This document shows, piece by piece, positions 1-10,947 of a stretch of 64,000 bases of DNA. The stretch is taken from positions 276,845,524-276,909,523 of the forward strand of contig OW240915.1 in the NCBI GenBank assembly GCA_933207985.1. The letters run 5' to 3'. The notes beneath the pieces were generated by a model. It worked only from the letters and a program-made list of their open reading frames with translations, was not told the origin of the DNA and made no database searches. How positions within the stretch are numbered: position 1 is the stretch's first letter; the number at the start of each line of letters is the position of its first letter. A program made the translations under genes and the position numbers. This DNA comes from Pelobates cultripes (lineage: Eukaryota; Chordata; Amphibia; Anura; Pelobatidae).

Positions 1-101
1 CATGTCTTGAATTGTGATTTATTGCTTTTTGTCCTTTCGTGAAATTCATATGTTGTATAAAAAAAAATGTACTTTTACATTATGATGTTGTGACCTTACA
101 G

Positions 102-185
102 ATCTCTTGCAAAGAAGAAATTATCCATAAAATGAAATTGCAGGAAATTGATCATGAAGAAAAGTTGAGTATAGCAGATAAACAG
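102..185 (+). CDS. Coiled-coil protein gene, internal exon E1 (84 nt, 28 codons)
   Basis: The first recognisable exon of the host gene begins after an acceptor ending ttacag and stops at CAG|GTATAC. It is open in phase 0 and encodes 28 residues starting ISCKEEIIHKMKLQEIDHEE. The composition (Lys, Glu, Gln, Ile, Leu; no Pro or Gly) and a hydrophobic spacing close to heptads predict helical coiled coil, exactly four heptads long. It has no start codon of its own, and the upstream 101 bases show no earlier exon, so the 5' part of the gene lies before the window. Product identity is unknown; a structural coiled-coil role is inferred only from sequence character. Confidence 0.72.
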
Positions 186-2328
186 GTATACAGATACTAT
201 TTTTTTTCTGAATTTAATTTCATCTGCCGGTGACTGAAAGCTTAGAAAGAGCTTCTGATTGAAAATATCTGATTATATGACAAAAATTGCAGGTTTGTTT
301 TTAATTCATGTAAGTTGATGAGATTTTCAGCATTCAGCAAAAAAAAAACCTGCATTATTAAAACACTTGTATATTTAAATAAAAGTATTTTAAGTTTATG
401 TTTAATAAATATTTAAAGTTTATATCATTTCACTTACACATGAGAAAAATCAGCAGTAGAAAGGTTCTGCAAATAAAGAGTTTTATTGGTAGAAAGTGTA
501 TTCAATAAAAAAGAAAAATCACATTAATTAAATTCCCTATAGCATAATTGCTTCTGATCATTTTTTTTGACTGGAAATCAGTCTGACTGTCTGTGGTGTA
601 CCTGTGCATTTTAAGGTGAACTGGATAACCAATGCATTTTAGAATTCCTAGTCAATCATATCTAAAACATTTAATTTGCCTTTATATATCTATTTTTAAT
701 ATTTTTTATATCATTTTGAAATGATTTAATATTTTGTATACCATTTTAAAATGATTTCATTTTTGGAAATATATTTTAACATATTGATATACTTTTTATG
801 ATATATGTTTTGATATTTTAATATTTGGAAAAAAAAATATTTGAAAAACGTTTATCCAAAAATATTAAACTGAGGTTAGAGCGTCTTGGAGATCAGCTTT
901 AATATGACTATTGAATGCAGTGCTTCAAAACACAACAGTGATCTGTATCACCTACGAATAGCGCTATTTGCTTGTTTTTTTTGTTTGTTTTTTTTTACTA
1001 TTATCCTCTATAAATCCAAGTATGTAACTATGAAATTCTCTATTGTTTTGCATCTAACCCATTATCTGATTTAGAATTTTTCCAAAACACAAACTATTGT
1101 TTAAAACATATACCAGAGATGATAAGCACATGAGAGTGTCTTGCTCCTAATGAGTACTACTAGCACCATATGCAAGAATACATTCCTATCTTTTACCAGT
1201 GTAAGTGCTTGTTTACAAGCATATTACTACTTTTCATCATCTAACCACTACTCACTAAAATGCTTGTCTCTACTGTTAGCAAGTAGCGGCTGGTTACCAA
1301 CTTTAAAATTATTTTCATTAGAGACTGGGAGTTACAGGCAGTCACTACTGAAAGCCACTCACTAACTACAGGCTGACACTTCACATTAGCGACTGGTTTC
1401 CAACCCTGTCTCTACTGTTTAATGGCTGCCCCTAACTCAAACAACTTAGCACCAGCCTGTGGCCTGGTGTAAAGATATTAACGGCAGCTAACCTTATACA
1501 TCCTATTGAAACAAAACGTCTTGTTGCAGACGTCGCTAAGTTTTATTGTGCAGCTGCTATTTTCCTGTACCCACTGGATGCATGGGGTGATGTGTGCATG
1601 CGTAGCTGTGTGTTTCTCTCTCTGCAAGCAAGCCGACAGTATGCAAGTGGTTTATATCTGCTGAAGTGGTTATTTGTAATAGTTTAAATAATTACAAATA
1701 TTGCAGCAAGTTTAGATATTTGTTGGTGATTTTTAGCAACTACATGCTACTGGTTGTAGTTAATATCAACACTTTACAACAGCTATGTACCCACAAGGTT
1801 GTATACAAGCCCATTGTGTTTTACTTCTTAGAATGCTGCCTATCCTAGCAAAAAAATAAAATGCATCTAATTCTTCTAATTTTTTTTTTTATTCACACAT
1901 TTTCATGAAGTTATTGCATTTATGAATAAAAAAAGTTGTTGGTATTTTGCTGCATATTTAGCATTGTTACATTTACTTATAAGTTTGGTAGACTTTCTTT
2001 GATACCTTGTTAAACATATTCTATTTAAATGTGTAACTAGCTAAAACTCAGTAGCAGAAACAGCAGAAAAACGAAAAGGCTGAATTCGCATAACAACATT
2101 TCAATTTAAGGAAAAGATCTGCATGACAATTGGGATTGTTGGTGCATGTTTGAAAAAAAAATAGTTTATTGTTATAAATGTTATATACATTTTGAAAAGT
2201 CAAAATAACTCAAGATAAATATTTAATATAGATGAAATATCCCAGCAAAACATTAGGAGTACTAAAATAATGTTATGCAAATAAAACTGCTGTAGAACAC
2301 ATCATTACACTTTTAATGACTTTTTCAG
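186..2328 (+). other. Intron between E1 and E2; no recognised element
   Basis: This AT-rich intron of about 2.1 kb has many short A and T runs. Small open frames at 886-1074, 1141-1365 and 1666-1848 have no recognisable protein character, and I treat them as chance. The stretch 1080-1850 is less AT-rich and may be an old unclassified repeat, but I could not assign it. Splice signals at both ends are good. Confidence 0.6.
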
Positions 2329-2475
2329 ATTCAACATCACAAGAGTTTACTTCAAGACTTGCACCACAAGTACTTGGATATTACAGATTATGTAAAAGAG
2401 AAAGAAGAGGTAATTCAGTTGCTATCGAAACAACTTGCACAGGCAAATGCTGCAAAAGAAGATGCAAAGATAGAG
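2329..2475 (+). CDS. Coiled-coil protein gene, internal exon E2 (147 nt, 49 codons)
   Basis: The exon follows a strong acceptor (tttttcag) and ends at GAG|GTAACT, phase 0 on both sides. It encodes 49 residues beginning IQHHKSLLQDLHHKYLDITD and ending AAKEDAKIE. It is rich in Leu, Lys, Glu and Gln with no Pro or Gly, as expected for coiled coil, and is seven heptads long. A Lys-Tyr followed by a charged run and Val-Ile-x-Leu-Leu resembles the Tyr-containing segments in E3, E5, E7 and E10, although the Cys seen in the others is not conserved here. A longer frame read through 2316-2777 in another phase is spurious. Confidence 0.75.
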
Positions 2476-2703
2476 GTAACTGCTGCCTTATTCAACCTTT
2501 TAATACTTGCTGTCAGAGAGATTTCTACCCATGGATGGGCTTTGGTTCATTAAGAGCAGACTTTTTTGAATACCAGTTTATTATGAACAAAGAAGTTTTG
2601 GATAAAAGTCTGAATAGTGATAATGTAGTCTGTGCATGTTTGAATGTGACATCCTTACAAAGTTATAAAATACTACTGTGTCTAGGGCAGTTTTTTAAAT
2701 TAT

Positions 2704-2891
2704 GTTATTATTATTGGCATTTATATAGCGCCAACAGATACCGTAGTGCTTTATATTATTATAAGAGGGGGGCTTAACTATAGCTTTACAATATTACAAG
2801 AGGGGGAAGTTAACTATAAATAAGACAATTACAAAAAACTTACAGTAACAATAGGTTGCTGAGAACCCTGCTCAAAGAGCTTATAGTCTAT
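2704..2891 (+). repeat. Dispersed SINE-like repeat with 'tatatagcgcc' core
   Basis: The segment begins with a TTATTATTAT run followed by 'ggcatttatatagcgccaac', continues through 'gtagtgctttata' and ends near 'aaagagcttatagtct'. A second copy in the same orientation lies at 49330-49495, sharing 'atttatatagcg' at its start and 'gctcaaacgagcttacatt' at its end. A dispersed, non-coding, fixed-order repeat of this length is SINE-like. No tRNA-like promoter boxes were confirmed, so the class is an inference. Confidence 0.55.
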
Positions 2892-3023
2892 AGGAGATGG
2901 GGAATAAAACACAACAAGACAGGAAATAGAAATTAAATAAGGTGGGAGTGAAGCAGAGCTGGAGGAAAGAGTAGAGTGCTGCCCTTTAGGAGAAAGCAAG
3001 GGACAGGTATGTGAGAAAGTGAT

Positions 3024-3527
3024 GTGCATGGGCAAAGAATTTGGTTCAGTTCGGCACTTCAGGAATTCGGCACTTCAGTATTCCGATTCGGTTCGGCACT
3101 TTGGGAATTCGGGACTTCAGCAATTCCCTAACCCTACCCCAAAACCCTAATCCTACCCCTAACCCTCCCCTACCTCTACCCCTAACCCTACCCTAACCCT
3201 CCCCTACCTCTACCCCTAGCCCCTACACCTAACCTGAACCCTACTAGGGTTAGGGTAAGTGCTAGGGATAGAGTTAGATTCCTGTCATCATTCCCTTCAT
3301 TTTCCCTCCCTCTCCTGTTTTGCCACTTTTCAGAAATCCAAAGCACTTCGGAACTTCCAAAATTCGGCACTTCGGCAATTTGGTTTGGCACTTCCGAAAT
3401 CCGGCAATTTTGTTCGGTTCGGCACTTACGAAATTCGGCACTTCGGATATTCGGAAGCATCCGGATGTCTGAATTGCCGAAATTCGTCCGAAGTTAAATT
3501 TGAACCGAAACGAATTGCACATGTCTA
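3024..3527. mobile_element. Foldback-type repeat with GAATTCGGCACTTC units and a telomere-like core
   Basis: The outer ends are imperfect inverted repeats: 'catgggcaaagaatttggtt' on the left against 'gaaccgaaacgaattgcaca' followed by 'tg' on the right. Inside, a 14-16 base unit near GGAATTCGGCACTTC is repeated irregularly on both flanks (3048-3118 and 3345-3450). Between these flanks, 3123-3235 is a degenerate CCCTAA/CCCTACCCCTAA array, followed at 3243-3275 by the opposite strand motif TAGGGTTAGGGT. No protein is encoded; the overlapping short frames at 3188-3558 are artefacts of the repeats. Element class is unassigned. Confidence 0.6.
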
Positions 3528-3689
3528 ATGTGAGGTAGAGGTTACTCTGGGAGGCCATGAGCTTTTATGATTTGTAAATGATGTACAGCATTATACCTGG
3601 GCATGTAAATATTCTTATATAATAATATAGACTCATAGAACAATCCAGACACTCACATGTTTAAGTAACCTTTTCAAGGTTTTTCACTA

Positions 3690-5390
3690 AAGTGAGCTGG
3701 ATTGTCTCAAAGCTGTCTTTGCCTGGTGCGGTAGAACCCCACTTCCTTTGATCTGGTGCTTAGTGCCTGTTCCTGTGCTGCTAGAATTAGTGCCTCAGTG
3801 CTGACTTTCAGCTCTGCTTTTTCCAACCACTGGTAGGAATTCATAATGTAAGCCACATCCACTATCTACTGAAGGTTCGTCCCATTGAGTGGTTTATCTT
3901 GCCATGTAACCTCCTTGTTTGTACCCTCTAATTGTTCTTGTCTCCAGCATTCCCTTAGCAATTCATCTCCGTTATGTACTTCTGGATGTTCCTTGTTTCA
4001 TCCAGCACTGTGGTATTTACACTCATTAAGGCATGATCTCTTTCCTTCCAGCTAGTGTAGCATTTGGGTACTAGATTTCAGATAGAATCCACCTTGGTAT
4101 CCATGGTATTCATCTCCTCTCTTGGCCAGGTTATGATCCCAGCTGGGTATCTGATGACTAGTAGGCCAAATGTGTTATTTGCATGGATCTTGTTCTTGCC
4201 ATTGCGATGGAAATTCAGGGCCTGTCTGGCTCTCTATAGGTACTTGGATGTTGCTGTTCTCTTTGCCTCTTGCTCATGCTTGCTATCTGTTTGTGGTACT
4301 GGTAGCTGTTTTCTACATCTCCTATTTTACTTATGGCGCTTCAGTTCCTTCAGTACTGATCATCTTCCCTCTTTTGTTATCATTTGTAAAACATATCTAG
4401 TCTGAATGGCATTCCTGTGTCCTTGCTATATATCTTAGTTAGGTGGATCAATGAGTCAATGTCCTGTTCATTCTTGGCATACGGCTTGATATTGTCCTTG
4501 TAGAGGATGTTGCTGATGGTAGTTCTTTTCTTGAATCTGTATCTGTATTATCTCATGATGTTGAAGATGAGGTCTATAGAGAACACCTTTAGGGATAGCT
4601 CATCAACTTGGTATATGCCACACTTGATGCTCACTTGTGTAATTATCTGGAATTGGCTTCTAGTGTTGTTTGCCACTTTCCAATTGAGATCTTGATAAAG
4701 GCTAGCCTTGACGTGTATAGAGCCAAGTATTCCAGCACCTATGTGTGGCATTGTGTTGTAGTATTTCTTATAGTCCATCTAGGGTGTGCAGAGATTGATC
4801 TGCCTGGTCTTGGAATCTTGTATATGAGTAGTGGTGTTTTGAGCCTCGAGTTTTTCAAATCCCCTTCTGAGTACTGTTTGTGTACAGACTTCTTGCCCAT
4901 CGATCTTGGACTCAACATGGACTTTCCATGTAATCGGGATGCAATATAGTGAGATGGTGATCCATATTGAGATTCTGTTGTTTCCCGAGGGTTCTTCATT
5001 AGTAGTATTGTTCTGTCTTGTGTTAAGAAATCAGGGTGGGAGCCTATTGCTTGTAATTGGTTTATGTAAGCTACTAGATGCCGTGCAGCCTTGTCAGTTA
5101 TTTTTTTTATCCAGTAGCTGTGGATCATATCAGGTCTCTTGCAGGCCAACTCTTAATGTGGGCTAGTTGTTGTTGGATATCACCTACTGTAATAGTGACT
5201 GGTTCTTGTCTTGGAAGTATGCAGTAGTTTGCTGTCAGGTCTAGTAGCCACTGCACCTTGATGTTATATTATGCTTCTTTCTCTCAGATGTTCTTCCAGT
5301 ACTGTTCAGGTTCATCACTGGTCTTGGGTGGATATGTTCTTACACTGCAGCTGTGTGTACTTTTTGGATGGTTCTTTGGTAAATAGAGAA
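3690..5390 (-). pseudogene. Decayed non-LTR retrotransposon reverse transcriptase (minus strand)
   Basis: Reading the minus strand from 5390 down, fragments in shifting frames match the order of a LINE polymerase. A pre-RT part contains PDMIHSYWIKK and 'LTQDRTILLMK' (5149-5030). A palm-domain piece MDYKKYYNTMPH follows near 4778, then 'IKCGIYQVDELS' (motif B region) near 4630. Near 4510 the YxDD box is present in corrupted form (YKDN). Further down, 'NTLAYQ' and basic segments resemble the post-RT region. There are numerous stops and frameshifts, so it is inactive. The family resembles LINEs that carry a C-terminal restriction-like endonuclease, but that domain is not visible here and the clade is not resolved. 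Confidence 0.6.
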
Positions 5391-5485
5391 GTTACATAGT
5401 TATATAGCTGAAAAGAGACTTGCGTCCATCAAGTTCAGCCTTCCTCACATATGTTTTTGCTGTTGATCCAAAAGAAGTCTATGCT
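5391..5485 (-). mobile_element. CR1-type LINE 3' end (truncated)
   Basis: The segment starts with the short tail repeat 'gttacatagttatatagctg' and continues as the reverse complement of a segment coding for LNLMDASLFSAM, a common LINE 3' terminus in these genomes. A second copy is at 53990-54065 in the opposite orientation, containing 'cttgatggacgcaagtctct'. Both are only the extreme 3' ends, as expected for 5'-truncated retrotransposition products. Assignment to CR1 rests on the short tandem tail and the residual coding sense. Confidence 0.5.
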
Positions 5486-6879
5486 TCATCTGCTCAGTCT
5501 GGTTGCTAGTGCAGTCAACAATCGCTTCAGGTATAGGTATACCCTTACATTTCCCTAGTAGTCAGAATCTATTCTTGATTATTCCACATGTGGGAAATTG
5601 ATCCAACTTACTAACATCCATACGTTTTTACTTTATCTTGGCTTCCAGGAGGGAGGTGAGCAGACTGTATAGTGTAAGGACAGTGAAAATGAACATGTCA
5701 CCATGATTTGTAAGTCTGACACAATGGTTTCTAAAAGGAATTTTTTTTCAAACAGCTCTCAGCTGTAGAAGATTGTGTTGGCCATTACATTATTTTGCAT
5801 ATTTGTGGGACTGAATGCCTCTGTGCTTTTTGTAATTGATCTACATCTTTTGATTGACAAGTATGTGGACAGTATACCATCCAAGGTTTGAGTTATACAA
5901 TATTCTCATTATGTACAATATGAAGTTTGGTGTTGCTGCTTCAACACAGTCTTTAAGTCTTCTTAGATAAATGTTTCTTTAGTTGTAGTTATTATTAGCA
6001 CATAACGCTGATCACAGGTTCTTCTTCACAAGTGCATCACTCCCCCTCTGGATTAAACAGTTTGAAGTAGTGACACAAGACCAAAACCTTTTTTTTTCTA
6101 AAAATAAAATAAAGGAAAACTCAAATCTTCCCAATAAGTGAAAATGCACAGAACAAATAAACCAAAGATATAATAAGCAATAGATCTATTGTTCTTGACA
6201 CCTTTTTGATTTCATCAGCAGGAGGTTATTAGCAGACATAGGTGAAAGGTCCTTTTATTTTAACAGTTGTAACCTTTCCCCATTTCTGTCTGAAAAATGT
6301 GTCCAGAAAAAAAATAGTAACACATCTGCCCTTTTCTTTTATTGTACAAAGAAAAAAAAATGTTTTGCCATTTTTATATATGTTAGAAGTATATTGGATA
6401 ATTTACACATCTAATGTGCATGTGCATACTAGAATAGGAACAATGGCACATTAGGAAAGTATCTATCATGACGGAGAAAATATTTTCTCCTTGTAATATG
6501 CATTTTTATTAATTATGAAGTCATGACTTCAACATCCAAAATTCCTTAACAAATACATTGAAAGGATAGAAATTGCTTATTTTGGTAAGCCACATTTTCT
6601 TGGCCCTATATGACCTTTTGTAGGCTTTCTTTTGTTTTCAAGATGGCAGTTATTTAATATTTATTTTGCATATTGATCTGCGATGTTTCCAGACATTGTT
6701 CCTCTCACTCACTATACAGACAAATCTTCCACTGTAAAAAGACTATCAGAGTTCTGTGATGGCTACATAGGGAACTGTAGTTGATGTCTGAATCATGGTA
6801 CTTAAATAGGGGCCTTAAGAGCAGAGTGTAACCCTTTCAATTCACTGCGCATGGGATGGATATGCATAATGCTTTGTTT

Positions 6880-7006
6880 AATCAGGTGCCAATTATGATA
6901 CAACTCCCCACAATTTTATGCAAATTCAGAGATTAATGTTGTGCTTTTCTGAATGTTTGAATTTCCATCAAATTGTGGGAAGATGTATTGTATTTGGCAC
7001 CTGATT
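6880..7006. mobile_element. Small foldback element (127 bp)
   Basis: The left arm AATCAGGTGCCAATTATGAT and the right end, whose reverse complement is AATCAGGTGCCAAATACAAT, form an imperfect hairpin continuing through 'ccccacaattt' on each side. No coding capacity. It lies in the intron before E3. MITE-like class inferred from structure alone. Confidence 0.6.
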
Positions 7007-7120
7007 CTGTCTCCAATAGCTTGTTTGGCACTTAGCTTTTTGCTCACTGGCCTAGAATTCTGAACTTGTTTTATCACATATTTATCCAATTAATTGAAGT
7101 GGTTAAATTTTTTCCCTTAA

Positions 7121-7530
7121 AGTGGGTACTTTTCAGTACTTCATAAGGATATGATCTTTATAAAATTCTGATTAAGAATGTGTTGGAATATCACTGAAAT
7201 TCAAACGCAATCCGAGGTTCTCATGAGATAAAGTAGAAACTACTTTGTCTTGTGATAACGTCTGTGGTTGGCAAAAATTTACAAAACGAGGAGCTCCTCT
7301 GTCATCTATTGTCCAATCCCAGCAGCAGTCTCATGGGATCCTCCATAGACCACAGTGTTGTGTTTTTTGCGCATGCCCAAGAGTACAGCACTGATGTGAC
7401 TCCTGGCAGCTGAACCACCAGGAGCCGAAGTAACCTGAAGCTTTAACATGGCAGCAGCCCCGAGGCACGGCTGGAGGTGTAAGTAAAACTCTCTTCCCCT
7501 GGAGCCACAAGACCCACAAGACCCACACCA
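7121..7530 (+). mobile_element. TTAA-bordered dispersed repeat, family A, copy 1
   Basis: A TTAA at 7117-7120 precedes 'agtgggtacttttcagtact'. The following order of blocks, 'ttcataaggatatgatcttt', 'actactttgtctt', 'tccaatcccagcag', 'tgggatcctccatagac' and 'agtacagcactga', is repeated at 10129-10450. Both copies are in the same orientation and each is diverged. No open frame of note. The right boundary is approximate. Confidence 0.55.
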
Positions 7531-7900
7531 CAGTTTTTGTTTTTCCTCTGCTACATATGTATAGACTCCTGAAATTGAGAGATGTGTTTTTTAAATAAGT
7601 ACATCATATATACATATATATTTAGCTTTATTAGTTTTTTAGTTATTAATATTGTTGTTGCTATTATTATTAGTGCCATGACATCTGTTTTAAATGCATG
7701 CCCCCCACTTAATAGAGCCATAGAAAATATTTTCTGACAACAAGACAACCATAGTTTGCTAATAAGAGTGGTTTTTGACACTGCAATAGATTTTACATTT
7801 CCAAGGTCTTTCATCTAGTTCTTAGTACTGAGCAATGAAACAGGTGGTAGCGGTCCTTAAAGTTACCCAAAATAATTAATGTATGTTTTCCTCTTTCAAG

Positions 7901-8068
7901 GTGAATGACTGTGGGGAAACAATAAGGCATTTACATCAGGAACTGGCCTCACTACAGACTTCAGAAGACTCGGCGAGGAAAAGCGTTATTGTTAAGGATC
8001 ATATTAGCATTGAGCTCTACGGCAAATGTGAGAATCTAAAACATATTCTTGGAGAAATGCAGTTCAAG
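7901..8068 (+). CDS. Coiled-coil protein gene, internal exon E3 (168 nt, 56 codons)
   Basis: A pyrimidine-rich acceptor (ttttcctctttcaag) precedes GTG AAT GAC, and the exon ends AAG|GTATGT, an excellent donor. Phase 0 on both sides. The 56 residues begin VNDCGETIRHLHQELASLQT and end GEMQFK, eight heptads in length. The stretch ELYGKCENLKHIL carries a Tyr-x-x-Cys motif shared with E5, E7 and E10. One Gly near the start and one near the end are the only helix-weak residues. The helical, charged composition predicts coiled coil; function unknown. Confidence 0.77.
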
Positions 8069-8906
8069 GTATGTTTAATTAAGTAAAGCTAGGGGAAAAA
8101 GAACAAATGCAAGGCCATAGATAATGGATTCAGTATAATATTGTATGGCTGAAAAGTAGTTTTGACTTTTGTTATATTCTGGTACATATTGACGCACCAC
8201 CGATATTCTTTTCAGAAATCTAACACAGCGTGTTAAGTAAAACAATGTAACTAGTAAAAATATTTGCAGTCTTTCAACCTTGTTTCTGCTTTAATCCCTC
8301 AATACAATGCAAACGCTACTTAATGGCTCTGGGCTAACCCATTATCCCACCTAACATTGTATTTATATTATAAAGTCAAGGTTAAAAAAAAAAGAAAGAA
8401 AGAAAGAAAATAAACACTGCTTCCACAGTAATTTTAATTAGATCTATCCATCTAGATATTTAGTGTTATAATATAAGAATAATTTAAAATGAGTCAGTTG
8501 AACACCAATGTGACTAAAGTAACGTAGTATTTGTGAAACAATTAAATGTGTAGAAACGGTGGCATGTGCACATGATAGGTCACCAAGTTCATAAGTTAGA
8601 AGCACATAGACGAGGCACACAGGTAAGTCCATTAGGAAATTTATTTCTACACTTTTGTTTAAGCATTTCAGGTGCTGGTTCAGTAATGCATTTTATAAAG
8701 TTCTTACCTGTGAACCTGGTCTTTTGCATCTATTTCAGAGTTTTGAAACTTGTGACCTCATGGCACCTGGATTATGCATATCTACTTGCCCAATGTCCAA
8801 TGGATCTAATGCCTATAGATATGTGTGTGCTTGTTGTATTGTAATTTATGGACCTTCAAATCTATTTCACTTGTTAAAACACAGATTTCATGCTTTAAAT
8901 GCTTAA

Positions 8907-9306
8907 AGGACCACTATAGTGCCAGGAAAACATACTCTGGAAAGGGGAAAAGGGGTAAAACTTACCTTTTTCCAGCGCTGGGCGGGGAGCTCTCTGCCTC
9001 CGTTCCTCCCTGTCGGCTGAATGCGCACGCGCATCCAGCTGGTCGCATAGGAAAGCATTATCAATGCTTTCCTTTGGACGCTTGCATGCTCTCACTGTGA
9101 TTTTCACAGTGAGAATCACGCAAGCGCCTCTAGTGGCTGTCAATGAGACAGCCGCTAGAGGCTTTGGGGGAAGGCTTAACCCATTTATAAACATAGCAGT
9201 TTCTCTGAAACTGCTATGTTTATAGAAAAATGGATTAACCCTAGCTGGACCTGGCACCCAGACCACTTCATTAAGCTGAAGTGGTCTGGGTGCCTAGAGT
9301 GGTCCT
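8907..9306. mobile_element. TTAA-flanked MITE, family B, copy 1 (400 bp)
   Basis: The element is bounded by TTAA at 8903-8906 and 9307-9310. The 5' end AGGACCACTATAGTGCC and the reverse complement of the 3' end, AGGACCACTCTAGGCACC, form a short terminal inverted repeat. Internal hairpins are obvious, e.g. 'ctctcactgtgattttcaca' and the 'agcagtttctctgaaactgct' pair. A second copy is at 63284-63729. TTAA duplication with short inverted ends fits piggyBac-type non-autonomous transposons. No coding region. Confidence 0.8.
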
Positions 9307-9310
9307 TTAA

Positions 9311-9838
9311 CAGGACACTATAGTCACCAAAACAACTCTAGCTTAATGAATCAGGTTTGGACTGCCCCTGCAGTCTCACTGCGTATTTCTCTGCCATCTA
9401 GAAGTTAAGTCACCTTGTTTTTACAGATGTTGTCATGCATGCCTGCATGTGACTTACACAGCCTTTCTAAATACTTCCTGTAAAGAGTCATGTGTTTAAA
9501 TTTCCATTATTGCAAATTCTGTTTAATTTAGAATTTCATATTTACTGTTCTGTTAATAGCTTGCTAGACCCTGCAGGATCCTCCTGTATGTAATTAATAC
9601 TCAGTTTACAGAGCAGGAGATAAAAAAAGTAAGCTACTATATGATTGAAAGTAAAACAATTTGTTTCATGCAGTCTGTTTGAGTCATAACCAGGGGAGGT
9701 GTGGCTAGGGCTGCATAAACAGAAGCAAAATTGATTGAACTTCTTAATGGATGCAAATTGAGCAGTGAGACTGCAGGGGCATGATCTATACACCTAAACT
9801 GCTTCATTCAGCTATAGTTGCTTGGGTGACTCTGCTGT
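9311..9838. mobile_element. TTAA-bordered dispersed repeat, family C, copy 1
   Basis: It begins immediately after the TTAA shared with the preceding MITE, as CAGGACACTATAGTCACC, and ends at a decayed 'gcttgggtgactctgctgtt'. Blocks such as 'ctgcagtctcactg', 'tgatttaa/tgattgaac' and 'cttcattcagctatagttg' recur at 22409-22745, a more diverged copy. The end-to-end abutment at one TTAA suggests independent insertion at the same target. The 3' end is degraded, so the boundary is approximate. Confidence 0.55.
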
Positions 9839-10128
9839 TATCCCTCTTGGGTGCTTAAATACATTATGCCAGTGTAAAATGCCCTGTTTAGCTGTGTCCG
9901 TCCTTCTTGTCATTAACTGAGTAGGCTTTCCATTTTGAAAAAAAAGATCTTAAAAAAACCCAGATTGTTGTGATAACATAAGCTGTTATTGGCCCTTAAA
10001 AAGTTTAATTAAGTTGTAGTACCTCAGATTTTACAAAGTGAATATCTATCAATACTCTCCCCGGGTTCTAGGTTGGTAACTTTGTTTTCCTTCTGACGAC
10101 ATAGCTTTTTTCTTAATACATACTTTAA

Positions 10129-10450
10129 ACCGAATCTGTCACTTTTCAGTATTTCATAAAGATATATTCTTTATTAAATACTGGTCAAGATTCCATTGGA
10201 GTTTCATTGAAATTCCAATGTAATCCGAAGATACCAAAAGACAAAGTAGGGACTACTTTGTCTTATGGTAAAGCCCAAGTTGACAAAAATAGGTTGTCCA
10301 ATCCCAGCAGCTGTCACTTGGGATTCAGACTCTGTCCATGGAGGATGCTGCTGTCTTGTGGGATCCTCCATAGACTTTAGTGTTGTACTTTAACACATGT
10401 GTGATAGTACAGCACTGACGAGAATGGAGGACAGCTGGAATTGCTTCCAG
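10129..10450 (+). mobile_element. TTAA-bordered dispersed repeat, family A, copy 2
   Basis: TTAA at 10125-10128 precedes 'accgaatctgtcacttttca'. It shares the ordered blocks listed for 7121-7530, including 'tccaatcccagcagctgtca' and 'tgggatcctccatagac'. No protein coding. Right boundary uncertain. It sits about 320 bp upstream of exon E4. Confidence 0.5.
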
Positions 10451-10767
10451 CATTTATATCAAGTGGAGGTTAAACAATATTGCAGAACTTTTCCACCAAA
10501 AAAAAGGGGATTTTAATAATAAGAGAAACCGTTATTTATATTAAACTAATATGATTTGTATATAAAATACATTATTTTACTTCTTTTTGATGTGTGTTTT
10601 ATTTATATTGTTATGTGTAGGGCTCTTTATATTCTACAACAATTGAGATTTACTGGAAAACCTGTGGGGTTTTTAGAATCACAACACTGCTAAGTAATTA
10701 TAATGCTTTAGAAACATCTGCTTGTAACATTTTTCACTCCAGTATCTCATATATCAATATGCTATAG

Positions 10768-10947
10768 CTTAGCAGCAATGACGTAAAGATTAATGAGCTC
10801 AACTCTGAAGCTGAAATCTTGAAATCTGAATTGCATAAGAAAACAGAAGAGATACATACCCTGGAAGCTCAAATTCAAATGCAACAAGAACGTCTGAACA
10901 GAGCCAGTGTCAGACTGAAGGACACAAAGAAAACAGCTGCAATCAAG
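10768..10947 (+). CDS. Coiled-coil protein gene, internal exon E4 (180 nt, 60 codons)
   Basis: The donor AAG|GTAATC is good. The 5' boundary was chosen at gctatag|CTT because it keeps phase 0 and leaves no stop, giving 60 residues starting LSSNDVKINELNSEAEILKS and ending KDTKKTAAIK. Alternative AG acceptors at 10771-10772 and 10774-10775 would break the frame. The polypyrimidine tract before the chosen site is poor, so this acceptor is the least certain in the gene. Residues are helical and strongly heptad-like (Leu, Ile, Glu, Lys). Its length is not a whole number of heptads, unlike most sister exons. Confidence 0.68.

Noticed and set aside
2316..2777. 153-aa frame overlapping exon E2
   Set aside because: It reads E2 in the wrong phase and runs through the intron into a SINE-like repeat.
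3120..3275. Telomere fusion point
   Set aside because: The strand order is C-rich then G-rich, the reverse of a head-to-head fusion, and the array is embedded in a foldback element.
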